Assembly (NCBI RefSeq): GCF_041381155.1
Contig: NC_091144.1
Coordinates: forward strand, 20,903,544 to 20,967,543
Length of the DNA stretch: 64,000 bases
Reading direction: 5' to 3'
Source: Argopecten irradians
Taxonomy: Eukaryota > Mollusca > Bivalvia > Pectinida > Pectinidae
The notes beneath the pieces are model-generated. The model had not been told where the DNA came from. It did not search any database and saw nothing but the letters and a program-made list of their open reading frames with translations. The position numbers and the translations under genes are program-made. Of the stretch, positions 38,701 through 50,277 are shown one piece after another (within the stretch, counting starts at the first letter, position 1; each line of letters starts with the position of its first letter).

Positions 38701-41700
38701 TACGTCAGTTTACAACTTACATGTGACATAATAATATATAAACCTTACTCGTTGCATGTTTATACGAAATTGATTACATTGTTAATAGAGAAAACTGAAT
38801 GAAGAAGTTTGTATAACTCTTTCACCCCTGAAATTCCAAAATTGACTATTCCTTCCTTTGAACTAGAAGAATCAAAATGCAACTTCAAGGGTGGATTGGT
38901 TAAGGCTTAGTGAATTTTATTTCTCGAACTTTTCCATGTAATTTGGAGGGCATTTCACCTGTCGTGTTTAAGAGATGTCTGCATTTTTGGCGTTGCCACA
39001 GTTTAGTTGTTGAACTTTGGTGTTACATTAGGGGTACAGAGGATTCCGCTTATTTGCATAGGTCATTTTCCAGAAGAAAATATGCAAATAACCGGAGTAT
39101 TGGAATAGGCGGAGATGACATTTTGCACCTCCGTTTGACCCCACACATATGTATGTGAATAGGCAAATATATATCGTTTCGTTAACTTGATAAATACGTA
39201 AATTATTAACACTTAAAACGAACAACAAGTAATTATTTTCGAAGTTGTAAATCGATTTTAATTTTTTAATAACAAAAAATATTCCAATATTAGATTCTTG
39301 TTTACGTTAGATCGACACGTGAATTTTTGAGAAACAGCTAAACGATCGATATCAAATGCAATTAGATTCTACTAAACAGGATTGGATTTGTGTCTACAAT
39401 TCTGAACCTAAATAATAAACAAATTTACGTACATTTGCCTGGCAAAATGAACTTACGATCGTGATTAAACTTCAAAGTGCCGATCAACTAGTAGTGTTGT
39501 TTTTACAAATGTACTGTATGTGTATATGAATTCGAAAATGGCGGCAGGTGATGAAGCCATGCGTTCACTCGACCTAAATGTGTTTTGAGAATTCTCCCTG
39601 TATTGTTGATCTATACGGCGAATAGCTTGATAACATTTCAGAAATTAATGCATATTCAAGTAGCAATGAAACAACGTAGCAAGTATCTTTTGTATCCTAA
39701 GCTTACATACTGTACGAAACTTGCGGTAGTCATTGCACGCCGACTTTGCATGCTTTTATGTCTCGTTCAACGAGACGCTTGTTACGCACATGTCTGTCGT
39801 AGTCAACAAGACTCTGGTTGAACGAGACTACTAATGAATGGAGATTGTTGTAAGGAAGCATGGTTTCTCCAAGCGATCGCGAACTAAGGTACGTTACGTT
39901 AATAAATAAACATATTTGAAAGTGCAAATGCTTTAATTAGATGTTTGAGTCAGTGATTGTACTAAAGTAATGATCTACCGCTGCTGATGTAAATCGTAAC
40001 AGCGTCGAATACCTTTGCAGATTCATGCATAAAATAACAAGCAATACTATAACGTTAATCTGTCACCATGATGATTTCTAGTAAAAGCGAAGTATCTTGA
40101 AACATATATCGGCGAATTTCGCTAAAAATATATTGCAAAATTGAAAAATATTCGATTTTATTTTTAGAATTTCCCAAATATTTTATTCAAATAACCGGAG
40201 GTCATGTAAAAGTCTATGCAAATACACGGAGTTGAAAAACAAAGATAAAGAAGGAAAAAATCGGGACCGCAGAATTTTATTCAAATAACCGAAATATTCG
40301 AATAACCGTTATTCGATTATGTGGAGTCCTCTGTATATATATATCAAACAGATTAACAGAATTGTAAATTGTGCTAGAACTTGAAAGTGGTTTATCAATC
40401 ATTGGCTGTTCATATTTGACTTTGTAATGATATATGGCTTACTGAAAACTTTGTAAACAGAGGACCAATTCAGTGAAGTATAAGGGGAGACTCGGAGTAA
40501 AAAATCTTCTATATTGTTACCACTACATTTCATGTCAAATATTGATTAATAGTGTTGGGAATCGGTTGAAATTTTATGATCGATCACTTTTGTTTGTCAA
40601 GATATCGGGCAATTCTGATGAAACTCAATTACATAATTCTTAATCGATTAATTGGTCAAACACCCCAAACCAATGATGTTCAATGAACTTGATTAATCGG
40701 AACACTACTATTGATTAGTTTTGTGTTTGTAATGAATTGCCTCGGCGTTGCCAGGGTTTATTTGTTGAACTGTGGTGTTACTTAGGGGCATATATTAACA
40801 ACTGATATTGTCTACTTGTTCACGCTTAATTAATGGTTTTGAACAAATGTACATCAGTTTACAAACATTTGTTACATAATTATACAAAATGGATTTTGTT
40901 AAGACAAAACTGAGTGAAGAAATTTGTTTAATGCTAATGAAATGAACTCTATTTCTCAAAAAAAAAAAAAAAAAAAAAAATTGAAACTTCTGCAGGCTAT
41001 TTACTTTGATGGGTTTTTACTTGTCTTGTTAAAGAGATGTCTGCATTTTGTTTTCAGGATGAATTGCTTCGGCATTGCCTCAGTTTATTTGTTGAACTTT
41101 TGTGTTACTTAGGGGCAAATATCAAACAGATCAATAGAATTCTAAATCTTGTTAGAACTTTAAAGTGGTTTATCAATCATTTCATGTAATCACCTTCATG
41201 TTTGACTTGGTAATAATGGCTTACTGAAAATTCTTACACAGAGGATCAATTCAATGTAGTTTAAGGGGAGATTGTAATAATGGCTTACTGAAAATTCTTA
41301 CACAGAGGATCAATTCAATGTAGTTTAAGGGGATATTGTAATAATGGCTTACTGAAAATTCTTACACAGAGGATCAATTCAATGTAGTTTAAGGGGATAT
41401 TGTAATAATGGCTTACTGAAAATTCTTACACAGAGGATCAATTCAATGTAGTTTAAGGGGAGATTGTAATAATGGCTTACTGAAAATTCTTACACAGAGA
41501 ATCAATTCAATGTAGTTTAAGGGGATATTGTAATAATGGCTTACTGAAAATTCTTACACAGAGGATCAATTCAATGTAGTTTAAGGGGATATTGTAATAA
41601 TGGCTTACTGAAAATTCTTACACAGAGGATCAATTCAATGTAGTTTAAGGGGAGATTGTAATAATGGCTTACTGAAAATTCTTACACAGAGAATCAATTC

Positions 41701-44700
41701 AATGTAGTTTAAGGGGAGATTGTAATAATGGCTTACTGAAAATTCTTACACAGAGGATCAATTCAATGTAGTTTAAAGGGGATATTGTAATAATGGCTTA
41801 CTGAAAATTCTTACACAGAGGATCAATTCAATGTAGTTTAAGGGGAGATTGTAATAATGGCTTACTGAAAATTCTTACACAGAGGATCAATTCAATGTAG
41901 TTTAAGGGGATATTGTAATAATGGCTTACTGAAAATTCTTACACAGAGAATCAATTCAATGTAGTTTAAGGGGATATTGTAATAATGGCTTACTGAAAAT
42001 TCTTACACAGAGGATCAATTCAATGTAGTTTAAGGGGATATTGTAATAATGGCTTACTGAAAATTCTTACACAGAGGATCAATTCAATGTAGTTTAAGGG
42101 GATATTGTAATAATGGCTTACTGAAAATTCTTACACAGAGGATCAATTCAAGTTTCAATGTAGAAAATTTTAAGGGGATCAATTGTAATAATGGCTTACT
42201 GAAAATTCTTACACAGAGGATCAATTCAATGTAGTTTAAGGGGAATTGTAATAATGGCTTACTGAAAATTCTTACACAGAGGATCAATTCAATGTAGTTT
42301 AAGGGGATATTGTAATAATGGCTTACTGAAAATTCTTACACAGAGGATCAATTCAATGTAGTTTAAGGGGATATTGTAATAATGGCTTACTGAAAATTCT
42401 TACACAGAGGATCAATTCAATGTAGTTTAAGGGGATATTGTAATAATGGCTTACTGAAAATTCTTACACAGAGGATCAATTCAATGTAGTTTAAGGGGAG
42501 ATTGTAATAATGGCTTACTGAAAATTCTTACACAGAGGATCAATTCAATGTAGTTTAAGGGGAGATTGTAATAATGGCTTACTGAAAATTCTTACACAGA
42601 GAATCAATTCAATGATTTAAGGGATTGTAATAATGGCTTACTGAAAATTCTTACACAGAATCATTCAATGTATTTAAGGGAATTGTAATAATGGCTTACT
42701 GAAAATTCTTACACAGAGAATCAATTCAATGTAGTTTAAGGGGAGATTGTAATAATGGCTTACTGAAAATTCTTACACAGAGGATCAATTCAATGTAGTT
42801 TAAGGGGAGATTGTAATAATGGCTTACTGAAAATTCTTACACAGAGGATCAATTCAATGTAGTTTAAGGGGATATTGTAATAATGGCTTACTGAAAATTC
42901 TTACACAGAGGATCAATTCAATGTAGTTTAAGGGGAGATTGTAATAATGGCTTACTGAAAATTCTTACACAGAGGATCAATTCAATGTAGTTTAAGGGGA
43001 TATTGTAATAATGGCTTACTGAAAATTCTTACACAGAGGATCAATTCAATGTAGTTTAAGGGGAGATTTAGGGGGAGAAAGAAATAATCTTTTTATTACC
43101 ACTTCTGATGTCAAATATTGTTTAAATCTGTTATTGTGATGCATTGCCTCGGCGTTGCCAGGGTTTATTTGTTGAACTGTGGTGTTACTTAGGGGCATAT
43201 ATAAACAACTCATATTGTCTACTTGTTCACGCTTAATTAATGGCTTTGAACAAATGTACGTCAGTTTACAACTTACATGTGACATAATTATACAAAAACT
43301 TAACTCGTGGCATAATTATACGAAATTGATTGCATTGTTAATAGAGAAAACTGAATGAAGAAGTTTGTATAACTCTTTCACCCCTGAAATTCTAAAATTG
43401 ACTATTCCTTCCTTTGAACTAAAGAATCAAAATGCATCTTCAAGGGTGGATTGGTTAAGGCTTTATGAATTTTATTTCTCGGAACTTGTAACTTAGAGAG
43501 CTTTTCATGTTAAAGAGATGTCTGCATTTTGTTTTTGTGATGAATTGCTTCGGTATTACCATGGTTTAGTTGTTGAACTTTGGTGTTATTTAGGGGCAAA
43601 CATCAAATGGATTGATAGAATTACAAATTTTGTTAGAACTTAAAAGTGGTTTATCAATCATTGGCTGTTCATATTTGACTTTGTAATGATATATGGCCTA
43701 CTGAAAACTTTGTAAACAGAGGACTAAATCAGTGAAGTATAAGGGGAGTAAAAAATGTTGTTTATTATCATTACCACTGCATTTCATGTCGTATATTGTT
43801 TAAATCTGTTTATGTGATGAATTGCCTTGGCGTTGCCAGGGTTTATTTGTTGAACTTTGGTGTTACTTAAGGGCATATATCAATATAGACTGAAAGAATT
43901 CTTAGTTAGAACTTGAAATTGGTTATAACTATTGTATATCAGTCTAACAAGTTCTTTTCTTATCTGTTGTATGGCGATAAACAATTTAGTTTTTCGACTT
44001 TTTCTCCAAAACTACCGAACCAAATTTGTTGAAATTTTGCAGAAACCTTCCATAGCCAAAGGTCAACCAAAATTGTGAATTATATGGTGGGGCTGGGGTG
44101 GGGCCAAAAGTAGTCAAATAGGCTAAAACTTCAAAAATCTTCTTCTTATATTCCAGAAATGGTAGAATCAAATACTTTTCATAGGTTAAATGGTCCTTTT
44201 TAAGGCTCTTTACAAAAATTGTGAATTTCATGGCCCTGGTATCTCGGATTTTCCCCCCGAGTAGGGGGTCAAATCTATTACAGTTTGTATTGGAAAAACA
44301 CATTTATGGGCATCACTTGCTTAATTTTCATAGGAAATGAGGCAAACTTGGTTAGAATTATTACCCTGCGATAGCAATTTTAGCATCATATCCATATTGG
44401 TCCTGGCTGACCCTCTGTGGCAGATGGGCAGGGCCAAAAGGGGTAAAAATGGCTAGATTTAAAAAAAACTCTTCTGAATTCACAGATTTGATGGAACCAG
44501 AAACTCTTCATAGATTGAAAAGTCAAATCAAAGTTATAAAATTACTGACTGGTTTCAAGGGTCTGATAGGCCAATATATAGTGTTTATATGTCTTTGTTT
44601 CATTCTGTATCCGAACTCCTGCAGAAGCCCAATGGCCTCTTGTTTAGATCCTTGAAAAATGAGTCATAGATTATGAAATTTAGTCACTATCATTTTGTTT

Positions 44701-45655
44701 GGGAATGATTCCAGTAATTTGAATGATTGATATTCCTGCTTCAGATGAACCAAAGAGAGAAGGTGGCAAGGCTTGGAGAGATCAACCATCCCCTGAAAAA
44801 GGTAAGAATACATTCCTGTGATCTAGTTAGGAAAGAAACAATGAATATCTATTGTGTAGTGTTCCATAACTTAACCCATTAACACATATTTAAGTTCTTC
44901 TAGCTCAATAGTTGGGACAGTCCATTTGGAAATGGAAGCTTGTGTTTCCTATATACATTTCTCAAAATTGCCACAACTTCTAGAATTACTTGTTAGAAAT
45001 TGAAAGTGGGTCATAACAATTATCAGTCAATACAATTTTCAATATTTTTGTCTAGCATAGCCATTATAAATTCTTATGAAACATTGGCAAATAGTTACTG
45101 CTTGTGTACACATAACTCTCAGTAATGACCTAGAATTCAAATATATAGGTGTACATTACTACCAATAATCTGGATCCTTTCATATCCTAATCCAGATTAG
45201 TATAAGCCAAAGCTGTATCACCTTAATGTTGATCATAATTAAAGGAGTTGATGGGGAATAATCATCGTGTAGAAATTTGTATTGTTCTGTTGTTGCAGGG
45301 GAACATTGAACATGAAAACAAGGAAAGATGTTATATATATCATTAGCATTAAACTGCATGTGACTTTGCATTTTGTATTGTGTATGCTTGGTTCTTCCGA
45401 CATTGAAAAGGTGTACATGTGTTGCTAGCACGAGGCGTTGCTATATTACACCTGGTGATCAGTCAATGTTCTACTCAAAATAAATTCTTTGAATGCTCTC
45501 GATAAGACTTTAAAGCCAAGGAAAGTAATGATGCACAAACACTTCGTGTAATATTGTACTTCCATTAGCTTTGCTGTCTTTTCTTTCCAGGCAAACCTCG
45601 CAGTGGTGATGCTGACAAACAGGATGATGGCTGGACTACTGTCAACTATAAGTAA
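23745..45655 (+). CDS. EIF3A: Eukaryotic translation initiation factor 3 subunit A
   Basis: Twenty-two exons: 23745-23793, 24716-24906, 25203-25339, 25918-26081, 26393-26451, 26857-26997, 27372-27580, 27952-28123, 29764-29955, 30327-30443, 30768-30953, 31365-31502, 32686-32895, 33190-33294, 33790-33903, 34287-34409, 35059-35212, 35533-35701, 36544-36660, 36957-37930, 44745-44801, 45591-45655. They total 3843 bp, 1280 aa, against 1382 in human. The start is [16 protein letters not shown], nearly as in human. The N-terminal helical region and PCI domain (to about residue 540) scaffold the eIF3 core on the 40S subunit. A long charged coiled coil follows (about 540-900, rich in [12 protein letters not shown]-type repeats), then a low-complexity RGGDSEGG tail, and the protein ends [10 protein letters not shown], like the human EDGWTTVRR end. 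The 6.8-kb intron 20 is built of nested tandem repeats with a transposon insertion. Confidence 0.98.
24280..24392 (-). repeat. Decayed tRNA-derived SINE fragment
   Basis: On the minus strand GAAGCTCAATTGGGT resembles a tRNA A-box, and after TAGTGTTTGGAGATCT the GATTCAAGCCCCAGTCTGAC stretch resembles a B-box with following SINE body. Both are degenerate. In eIF3a intron 1. Confidence 0.4.
24495..24612 (-). repeat. Second decayed tRNA-derived SINE fragment
   Basis: The minus strand reads AAGCTCAACTGGTAGAGCAT then CTGGCTAGTGTTCAGAGGTC and GGTTAGCAACCCAG. This follows a tRNA-Lys/Asn-like pattern (GCTCAGTTGGTAGAGCA ... GGTTCGAATCC), with a broken B-box. It shares TAGTGTTcaGAGgTCT with the fragment at 24280-24392. 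It is probably not a functional tRNA gene, since no acceptor stem can be closed. Confidence 0.5.
28311..29515 (+). repeat. Three spaced copies of an 85-bp block in eIF3a intron 8
   Basis: AATGTTACTGTAAAGTCATT followed by GTAGATTTTRCAG and CGTCAAAGGGGGCAGAAAGA begins near 28311, 28890 and 29447. Homology extends past the core for the first two copies (TTCACAAGTTA, GCTTACA). Spacing of about 560-580 bp suggests a decayed tandem duplication of a unit that size. Each core has a TTTTRCAG acceptor-like end. Confidence 0.75.
31748..32560. repeat. Insertion-like segment with hairpins at both ends, eIF3a intron 12
   Basis: GTTAGAGGTATAGCACGACG (31748) pairs with CGTCGTGTCTAACCTCTAAC (ending about 31806). 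Near the other end AGATCTCGATATTG pairs with CAATATCGAGATCT (about 32510-32553). Flanking GTACATAATCTA occurs directly repeated on both sides (about 31729 and 32566). It looks like a foldback element about 0.8 kb long. No coding capacity. Confidence 0.45.
34631..34989. mobile_element. TTAA-type MITE with AGATGCTCC ends
   Basis: The left end AGATGCTCCTCCACGACAGA is matched by an inverted right end GTGGTGGAGCATCT followed by TTAA. The left TTAA has decayed. A truncated copy with an intact TTAA lies at 63446. The interior has TATTTCACCTTTGGTGCATG. In eIF3a intron 16. Confidence 0.65.
37322..37850 (+). repeat. Coding repeat: RGGDSEGG tail of eIF3a
   Basis: Within exon 20 the frame encodes about 15 imperfect copies of a 9-12 residue unit, [12 protein letters not shown], at roughly residues 1038-1213. 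Vertebrate eIF3a has a tail of DDRGPRRG-type decads in the same place. The composition (Arg, Gly, Asp, Ser, Glu) points to a disordered, probably RNA-binding or phosphorylated segment. Purine-rich DNA leaves the +2 frame and the antisense strand open too, but those frames are not genes. Confidence 0.92.
39037..40333. mobile_element. pogo/Tigger-like non-autonomous DNA transposon
   Basis: Starts CAGAGGATTCCGCTTATTTG and ends inverted CAGAGGACTCCACATAATCG, flanked by TA on both sides (39035-39036 and 40334-40335). TA duplication and a CAG...CGCTTA-like terminus fit the pogo branch of Tc1/mariner. The 1297 bp hold no transposase that I can recognise. It interrupts unit 2 of the intron 20 macrosatellite, because the sequence left and right of it is continuous in the other units. 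Confidence 0.8.
41212..43070 (+). repeat. 64-bp tandem array, 29 copies, in eIF3a intron 20
   Basis: Unit GGCTTACTGAAAATTCTTAC, ACAGAGGATCAATTCAATGT, AGTTTAAGGGGATATTGTAA, TAAT. Copies are almost identical (ATATTG versus AGATTG, GAGGATC versus GAGAATC), with three damaged units near 42130-42180 and 42600-42690. It grew from the B part of macrosatellite unit 3; the single-copy forms are at 38478, 40458 and 43719. High identity indicates recent expansion or gene-conversion-like homogenisation. Confidence 0.95.
43975..44650. repeat. Interspersed repeat related to 2780-3546
   Basis: Shares the GGCAGATGGGCAGGGCCAAA-type block, the GATTTGATGGAACCAGAA motif and the GGCCTCTTGTTT end with the element in the astacin intron, in diverged form. 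It fills the right end of eIF3a intron 20, just before exon 44745-44801. The 105-aa minus ORF and 68-aa plus ORF in it are not supported as genes. Confidence 0.5.
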
Positions 45656-46930
45656 ACTACAGACTGGTGTTATTACAACTCTGCATGACTGTATATCATT
45701 GGACATGAACTATTTAATAGTGTCTATGGATGATTCGATCTATTATTTCCCATTGTTGTCTAAACCAGTTAGGATTACCAACACTTTTGATCTTTTGAGA
45801 TCAAACAAAATATTGGTGCAGATTATCAAAGGTTACAATCTATACTTGTTGTAAAATTAAGTTATCTTTTTGTTTTCTTCAATTTATGATAACATGGTTC
45901 GAAATAGACTGCATTGTATATATGATTATAAAATGTTCTGGTATTGAAATGAAATTTGAAAGTTATAGAAAAATCATAATTTACAGGAATGTGATTCTTC
46001 CTCTTTTGAGAAGCTTTTCTTTAATTGAAGGGTATGAGAAAAAATCATGTCAGATGTGATCTGAAAAAGGGGGAAGAGTTTCCTCTTATTAACCAAGAGT
46101 TTCCTCCCTTTTCTATATGATCAATCACATCCCTGTGGATACCTCTTGATAATGGATAGGTAAAAGCGAAGAAATTAAATAATAAACTACATTTGCTAGA
46201 CACACTAGAAATTCATGATTCGTGCAAAGGATGAACAAGGATTTCGAGTTATTGTGGAATGTGATTTCTGTTTAATTCATCATTAGTATTACTAGCATCA
46301 TGTTGGTTAACAAAATTAACAGTGCATTCTTTGGATTATTATTGAAAATAAAATTTGGTTATTTTGTGATTTATCATGCTTAATATTTAATACTTACTTT
46401 CAAACTGAAGGTAAATTGAAAGAATGTTTGAAATTATGTGATGTCCTGATTTTGAATTGAAGCACTAGCACTGTGCTTATAGAGCGACAGTTTTGTTGAA
46501 AGTTAAGGGATGTATGTCAAAACCATTTAAAAAAAACGTGTGGACGCCATCCAAACAGAAACTGTGATATCAGTTAGTAGACCAAGGTCTAGTCTCTAAA
46601 TATGGAAGAAATTACCAGATGGGCTGAACACAAAGTGAACCATGTCACAGTTAGTATGTAAGTGTTACTGATCATTGATTGGTTAGTGTTAACCGACATA
46701 AGATTGGCTGGTATTTGGTTAGTGTTAACCGTAAGTTGATTGGCTGGTGTTAATTATCATTGATAGGTGTTAACCATCATATTATAGGTATATGTTATAC
46801 TGTTTTAATAGATACATCGTAACATGAAACTATGGTCGATGGTTGAATTTCTCTTGCTCTACAAGTGTTTAGCAGTTCTGTATCTCGAATGAAAGTGCTG
46901 AAACAATAAATCCTTTCAATTATATTTGAT
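45656..46930 (+). other. Likely eIF3a 3' UTR
   Basis: AT-rich non-coding sequence after the eIF3a stop. AATAAA occurs at 46181, 46347 and 46905. A small repeat (TTGGTTAGTGTTAACC and variants, about 46672-46785) lies near its end. No gene is seen. Confidence 0.6.
46905..46910 (+). terminator. Likely eIF3a poly(A) signal
   Basis: AATAAA followed within 20-35 bp by a TG-rich stretch (TTTGATGTTTGTTGTC), the usual downstream element. Earlier AATAAA copies at 46181 and 46347 could serve shorter forms. Confidence 0.5.
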
Positions 46931-49000
46931 GTTTGTTGTCATTTGAAGGGCCAGATTCGCCATTAGCAGGATAAACAAAGGAAAGAAAAGGCATCCATGT
47001 CTTTCAGGACTAACCACCGAATTGCATTCCATCAAGCTGAAGATAGCTGTAAATAATTTTCATTGGATGCAGATGACTTGAATCTAAAGTCTAGCAACTT
47101 ATTTCAAATACTGATGACGATTTCCTGAAGTCAACTGAAGATAGCAACAGTCATGAACTAAAACTAGTCGAATAGCTTCTCTAAAAAATGAATTCTTGAC
47201 ATGATCCACAATTTACAAGTGTAAGCAGAAGATGACGATTTCTTCCAAGCGGAAGTCAATGCCTTCCCAAATTTGGAATACATGTTGCTAACCCTATAAC
47301 CCTCCATAGATGATGCCGATCCATCAAGCTGCACTTTGTGTAACCATGTGTACGATGGTCTGCTAGGTGGTGGTAGCCAAGGAGGTAGGGACCCCTAGCA
47401 CCAATTTCTAACCAGCAGTATATAGTCTGATACCAAATACTATTGTTCAGAAAAAAATGCCAAGCCCCTGTGGCCGAGGATGCACCTTCGTTTGGCTAGC
47501 CTAGGATGAGTCGGAGAGCTTACCAACACGGACGAACCTTTTTGCGCCATTAGAGGAAGCATTGTATTGATAAAATGACTTAAAATTAGCAAGGAATACT
47601 GCTGATATTTTAAGTCGAAGAAATAGCCGATACCATTTTCAAATACATACACTATAGTGTAATATTTGTAAGAGTTTGGTTGGTTTCGTTATATTATATC
47701 GACTAATTGAATGAACTATAAAACTGTTCGTCAGATTGGCAAGATCTTTGCATGTCCGTCCAATTTTATTAATTGTTATCTAACTAAATGAGCTCATTAA
47801 ACGGTTCATAGAACGCCATTATGCATTTAATGTTATTGATTCCCAGTTTTGTGCAGGCCACCGACCGCTATTAACCCCAATCTAATCCTAGCAATATTGG
47901 TAATAAAAACTTTCCCATCAGTGGTGAGACTCGGGACGCTCGGCCTCTTGTTTGGTATACCAGAGGGATACAAGCCTTGGGAAGGTCACCGCTTCCAATG
48001 CTTGATTTTTACACGTAAACTACGGAACCACTTCGGAGAAATAAGACTATTGTTTTCGATAAATCTCGTTCCTTATGAGTTTTCCCTCTCATTGCGGCAT
48101 TGTCTCGTTTTCGGAGGTATTTTTTGTTGTTCTTGGAACCGGGATCATAGGGATTTGGCACAAACGTCTAACTAATATATATACACGTATATTGGTCTTT
48201 TAAAGTGCTATATATTCATTGGCTGGATATTTGCGCCAAGTCCCTGTGAACGAGATTTGCCTCCAAACGGGCTCCGTATGAAGCGTTGATGAACTCGTTA
48301 CTGTAGAGTAAGTGGTAATCATAATGTTTGCTAATGGATAGGCAGTAATAAAATGTACAATATATGGATTCATTCATTATTGGGAAGTCATATTTTATTC
48401 AACATTCAGTTAATAATTCAGCAACAACAAAACGCCCGTGGGTTTGTTCTGCTACTCTGGTGGACATATATTGCTTTCACAACTAGGCCAACGTTCCCTC
48501 GTGTCCAAGGTTTTCACCACGCATCTTTTCCCAACACCTTCCTTCCCTTATTACGTACCTGTATTTGTCTATTATGTCTCGGTGATTATCGCACCTATTC
48601 GTGAATTCCGACACCGCCAAATTATCGCCACGGATCGATATTGTGTTACTCGGAAAAGACGAAACAAAAAGAAGGGCATAGTAGCACTCCTTTCCGAAAA
48701 AAGAAAATATAGCAATCTTGAAGAAAAAAAATGACTTCGGATTCATGCAAGTGGGATAGGCCTATACGTCCATGTAAAGGTGAAAATTAACAACCAGTCT
48801 TCATTATCATCTATTTTAACTGTTTGCTTGTTTTTTATTTGTCGAAAAGACGCCAATAAAAAGATCATGAAAATAAAACAAATCCATGATAACGCTCCTT
48901 TCCGAAAAGGAAAACATATAGTAATCTTATAGACAAAATTAATTCGGCCGATTGATAAATCGAAAAATATTTGAAGCCAATAATTAATATGGGAGATGTT
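46931..49000. other. Gene-free intergenic sequence
   Basis: Several ORFs of 70-108 codons occur (for example 47849-48175 and 48438-48734), but none has recognisable domains, good context or splice partners. I see no RNA gene. Confidence 0.55.
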
Positions 49001-49004
49001 TTAA

Positions 49005-49315
49005 AAGCCCACTACCTTTTCGAAATGAATTTTTAAAACGGGAACTCAAGAGTTATTAGGGGACTGTTTTTACTGCAGTTATCATCTCCTTCTGAACAAT
49101 TTAATTAAACTTATCAAATGTTAACTTTCAGAACGCGGGTCGTCTTATGTTTCCCGCCATGTCTTATGTTTCCCGCCATCGTCTTATGTTTCCCGCCATC
49201 GTCTTATGTTTCCCGCCAGGTTAGAACTTCGTCTTATGTTTCCTGCCAGGTTAGAACTTTGACTACCGAGTATATCGCCGCGCTTTGAATTTTTTTAAAT
49301 GACATTTAATGGGCC
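49005..49315. mobile_element. TTAA-flanked MITE (piggyBac-like), copy 2, with internal 20-bp array
   Basis: TTAA at 49001-49004 and 49316-49319 flank ends AAGCCCACTACCTTTT and GGGCC. The middle contains GAACGCGGGTCG, as in the copy at 10796-11160. In this copy the following CGTCTTATGTTTCCCGCCAT is repeated four to five times (about 49140-49250) while the other has a single version. Confidence 0.7.
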
Positions 49316-49319
49316 TTAA

Positions 49320-50277
49320 AGGCTTTGCATTTATGTCACTTCAAACAAATATTGATAAAATTCTGTTGGTGTTACCATAATTTGAAGTGATCAAGTAGAT
49401 CTATATAGGCCTACCAAAACATATATTAGAGCTATATATGTTGGTTGGAATTTGTCCCATATTTACAATTTCCTACAGACATACGTTTGATCGGATCCCG
49501 TGTCATCTGGAAAATCCTTGTGATATTAAGGTTAGGCCTACTTCTTTCTGTATACCATCTGGTACAGGTTTATTAATTTAAAAAAAAAATCATGCGCTTT
49601 AAAACTCCGAAATACAGGACTGCATAAAAGAAATAAAGGAAATTGTACTGTGTTTAAATTTGCATTTCTGTTGACGTGTAATTAAGTTATTGAGTTTGTC
49701 CTCATTGGTGAAACCGGAGACTGTCCGACGTTCATTCTCCACTAAATGTACCAATTCCATTATTAAGTGTCCTCTATCAATATCGAGACTTAAAAATCAT
49801 GTTTGTTTCACACGTGAAATGTATTGATTGATCTTCGAAAATAATCAAGTGTGGTTCCTCAGACCAATTAAGATTTTTCTCATCATCACATTAAATATGG
49901 CTCTCGTGACGAATTTCGACTGTCCTCTTAAGCTATAATGTATTTCATAAATCATTTGTGACTAAGTAAAAGGGCAAATGTTTCATTTTTTTTCTATCAT
50001 ATCATAGATGTTAGCATACGCAATGAGAATAGACAAGTATTGGCACACAAAATGCTTAGATATTTTTTATATAACTCATTTTATCATTGTCACAAATTAT
50101 GCTGGCAGATACGTTACCAGCAAATAAAATCATGTACACAATTGATATATTATCAAATATCCACGTTTTTTTCGTGATAATTAACTTTAATATCTATACT
50201 AACTTTAACCTTTATGACATGGACACATCCATTAACAATTAAATGGACAGGTGCGATCTAATCTTGAAAATATACAT
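49320..50277. other. Gene-free intergenic sequence
   Basis: AT-rich, no convincing ORF, no repeat that I recognise. Confidence 0.5.

Larger units (their letters stand above)
37948..43900 (+). repeat. Macrosatellite of about 620 bp in eIF3a intron 20
   Basis: Each unit has an A part (ATTGCCTCGGCGTTGCCAGG, then GTTACTTAGGGGCATATAT) and a B part (GAATTGCTTCGGTGTTGCCT, then AGAGGATCAATTCAATG). A starts near 37953, 38583, 40738, 43140 and 43815; B starts near 38285, 38985, 41045 and 43550. So there are four full units and a partial fifth. Unit 2 is split by the 39037-40333 transposon. Unit 3 has an internal 64-bp array. The first unit begins 20 bp after the exon 20 donor, so the repeat fills nearly the whole intron. 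Confidence 0.9.

Noticed and set aside
43986-44655. 105-codon minus ORF and 68-codon plus ORF at the end of eIF3a intron 20
   Set aside because: They lie in an interspersed repeat related to 2780-3546, where similar frames also appear without coding meaning.
47849-48734. ORFs of 83-108 codons right of eIF3a
   Set aside because: No recognisable domain, no splice partners, overlapping frames on both strands, and random-looking composition.
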